Positions 63,517-64,000 of a stretch of DNA of 64,000 bases are shown here, piece after piece. Made by a program: the position numbers and the translations under genes. Positions within the stretch are counted from its first letter, which is position 1, and every line of letters starts with the position of its first letter. The stretch covers positions 2,666,001 to 2,730,000 of the forward strand of contig NC_008541.1 of NCBI RefSeq assembly GCF_000196235.1. The letters are read 5' to 3'. The notes under the pieces are model-generated. The model searched no databases. It was not told the DNA's origin and saw nothing but the letters and a program-made list of their open reading frames with translations. This DNA is from Arthrobacter sp. FB24 (GTDB taxonomy: Bacteria; Actinomycetota; Actinomycetes; Actinomycetales; Micrococcaceae).

Positions 63517-64000
63517 CCGGGCGGGTGGTTACCGGTTCGTCGGGTTTGCTGAACAGCTGCTTGGTCTTGGGATCGAGGAAGATCAGGTACAGCGCGAACA
63601 TCAGCGCGATGATGGCCGCCGCGTTGCGCGCCAAGGCCAGGGGCAGCCCCAGGTCCTCCGTCTGCAGGTACGGGAAGACTTCCAGCTGGTCGGAGATGGC
63701 GTAGACCATAAAGAAAGACACGATGAAGTAGAGGGCCTTCACCTGCCAGTCATCCCGGATGCCCGTCACGGCGAACAGCGGGATAAGCCACACGACATAC
63801 CAGGACTGGATCATGGGCGCCAGCAGGACCACTGCCGCGAACCCCAAAGTGAGCCGGCGCATCAGGCGGTCGTGGTCGCCGCGGAAGATCTGCCAGGCGA
63901 CAATTCCGACGGCGAGCAGCTTGCCGGCGTCGTAAACCCATTTGGCCAGGCCCCAGCCGTCCAGGCCGAAGGCGTTGGAGATGGAGGCCACCACAAGTCC
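63509..64000 (-). CDS. C-terminal part of a polyprenol-phosphate-mannose mannosyltransferase (MptA/B-like, GT-C)
   Basis: Only the last 163 residues or so lie in the window. They contain four or five membrane helices with the GT-C C-terminal motif PMIQSWYVVWLIPLFAV and a basic/Pro-rich tail (KTKQLFSKPDEP). This matches the MptB-type alpha-1,6-mannosyltransferases of actinobacterial lipomannan or arabinomannan synthesis. The catalytic N-terminal loops are off the right edge, so MptA against MptB cannot be decided. Confidence 0.75.
   Translation of the reverse strand, partial: GLVVASISNAFGLDGWGLAKWVYDAGKLLAVGIVAWQIFRGDHDRLMRRLTLGFAAVVLLAPMIQSWYVVWLIPLFAVTGIRDDWQVKALYFIVSFFMVYAISDQLEVFPYLQTEDLGLPLALARNAAAIIALMFALYLIFLDPKTKQLFSKPDEPVTTRPVI

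Overview
The window is chromosomal DNA of a high-GC Gram-positive bacterium of the Micrococcaceae, most like Arthrobacter or Pseudarthrobacter. This is inferred from the GC-rich sequence, the actinobacterial gene orders (rplU-rpmA-obgE-proB-proA-nadD-rsfS; ileS-folC-DUF4233-ndk; tig-clpP1-clpP2-clpX), a close relative of the mycobacterial mycothiol-linked protein Rv2466c, a group II truncated haemoglobin and an actinobacterial xylose isomerase. No phage, insertion sequence, CRISPR array or defence island was seen.

Layout. 1-4760: end of a sugar ABC transporter binding protein, a ROK regulator, an RsmC/RlmG-like methyltransferase, a flavin monooxygenase and a PhnA-type zinc-ribbon protein. 4790-5300: two tandem tRNA-Ala(GGC) genes, each with its own promoter. 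5300-13300: a minus-strand ribosome, proline and NAD block. 13300-18430: a TPP-riboswitch-controlled ThiD-TenA fusion and a very large RNase E/G. 18900-30134: a VKOR-like membrane protein, ndk, DUF4233, folC, ileS (T-box controlled), an exonuclease-phosphatase family protein, an SDR and valS. 30500-35700: the DsbA-like protein, clpX, clpP2, clpP1 and tig. 35740-46561: tRNA-Pro and tRNA-Gly, nei2, rpiB, pepN, osmC, mscS, glbO, tesB and small membrane proteins. 46678-51512: ettA, a lipoprotein, a second ssb, tRNA-Arg, LapA, an unannotated 58-residue acidic protein and an SRPBCC protein.

51700-62611 is the most interesting part, a carbohydrate catabolic region. A LacI-type regulator is divergent from a tightly overlapping operon encoding a Gfo/Idh/MocA oxidoreductase, a DUF993 protein and a xylose-isomerase-like TIM-barrel protein. 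Two LacI-type palindromes lie in the shared promoter. The LacI gene itself overlaps an esterase and a GNAT gene. Next come a ROK/XylR repressor divergent from xylA-xylB, with an operator on the xylA -10 box, and an aldose 1-epimerase with its own LacI-type operator. I infer that DUF993 is a lysine Schiff-base aldolase of the DHDPS type and that the three-gene operon is an uncharacterised sugar or polyol pathway.

A window-wide pattern is that at least eleven genes have a TANNNT-like -10 hexamer ending exactly 6 or 7 nt before the start codon, which predicts leaderless mRNAs. Translational and transcriptional switches (T-box with a sequestered Shine-Dalgarno, TPP element) and long perfect hairpins are also well represented.
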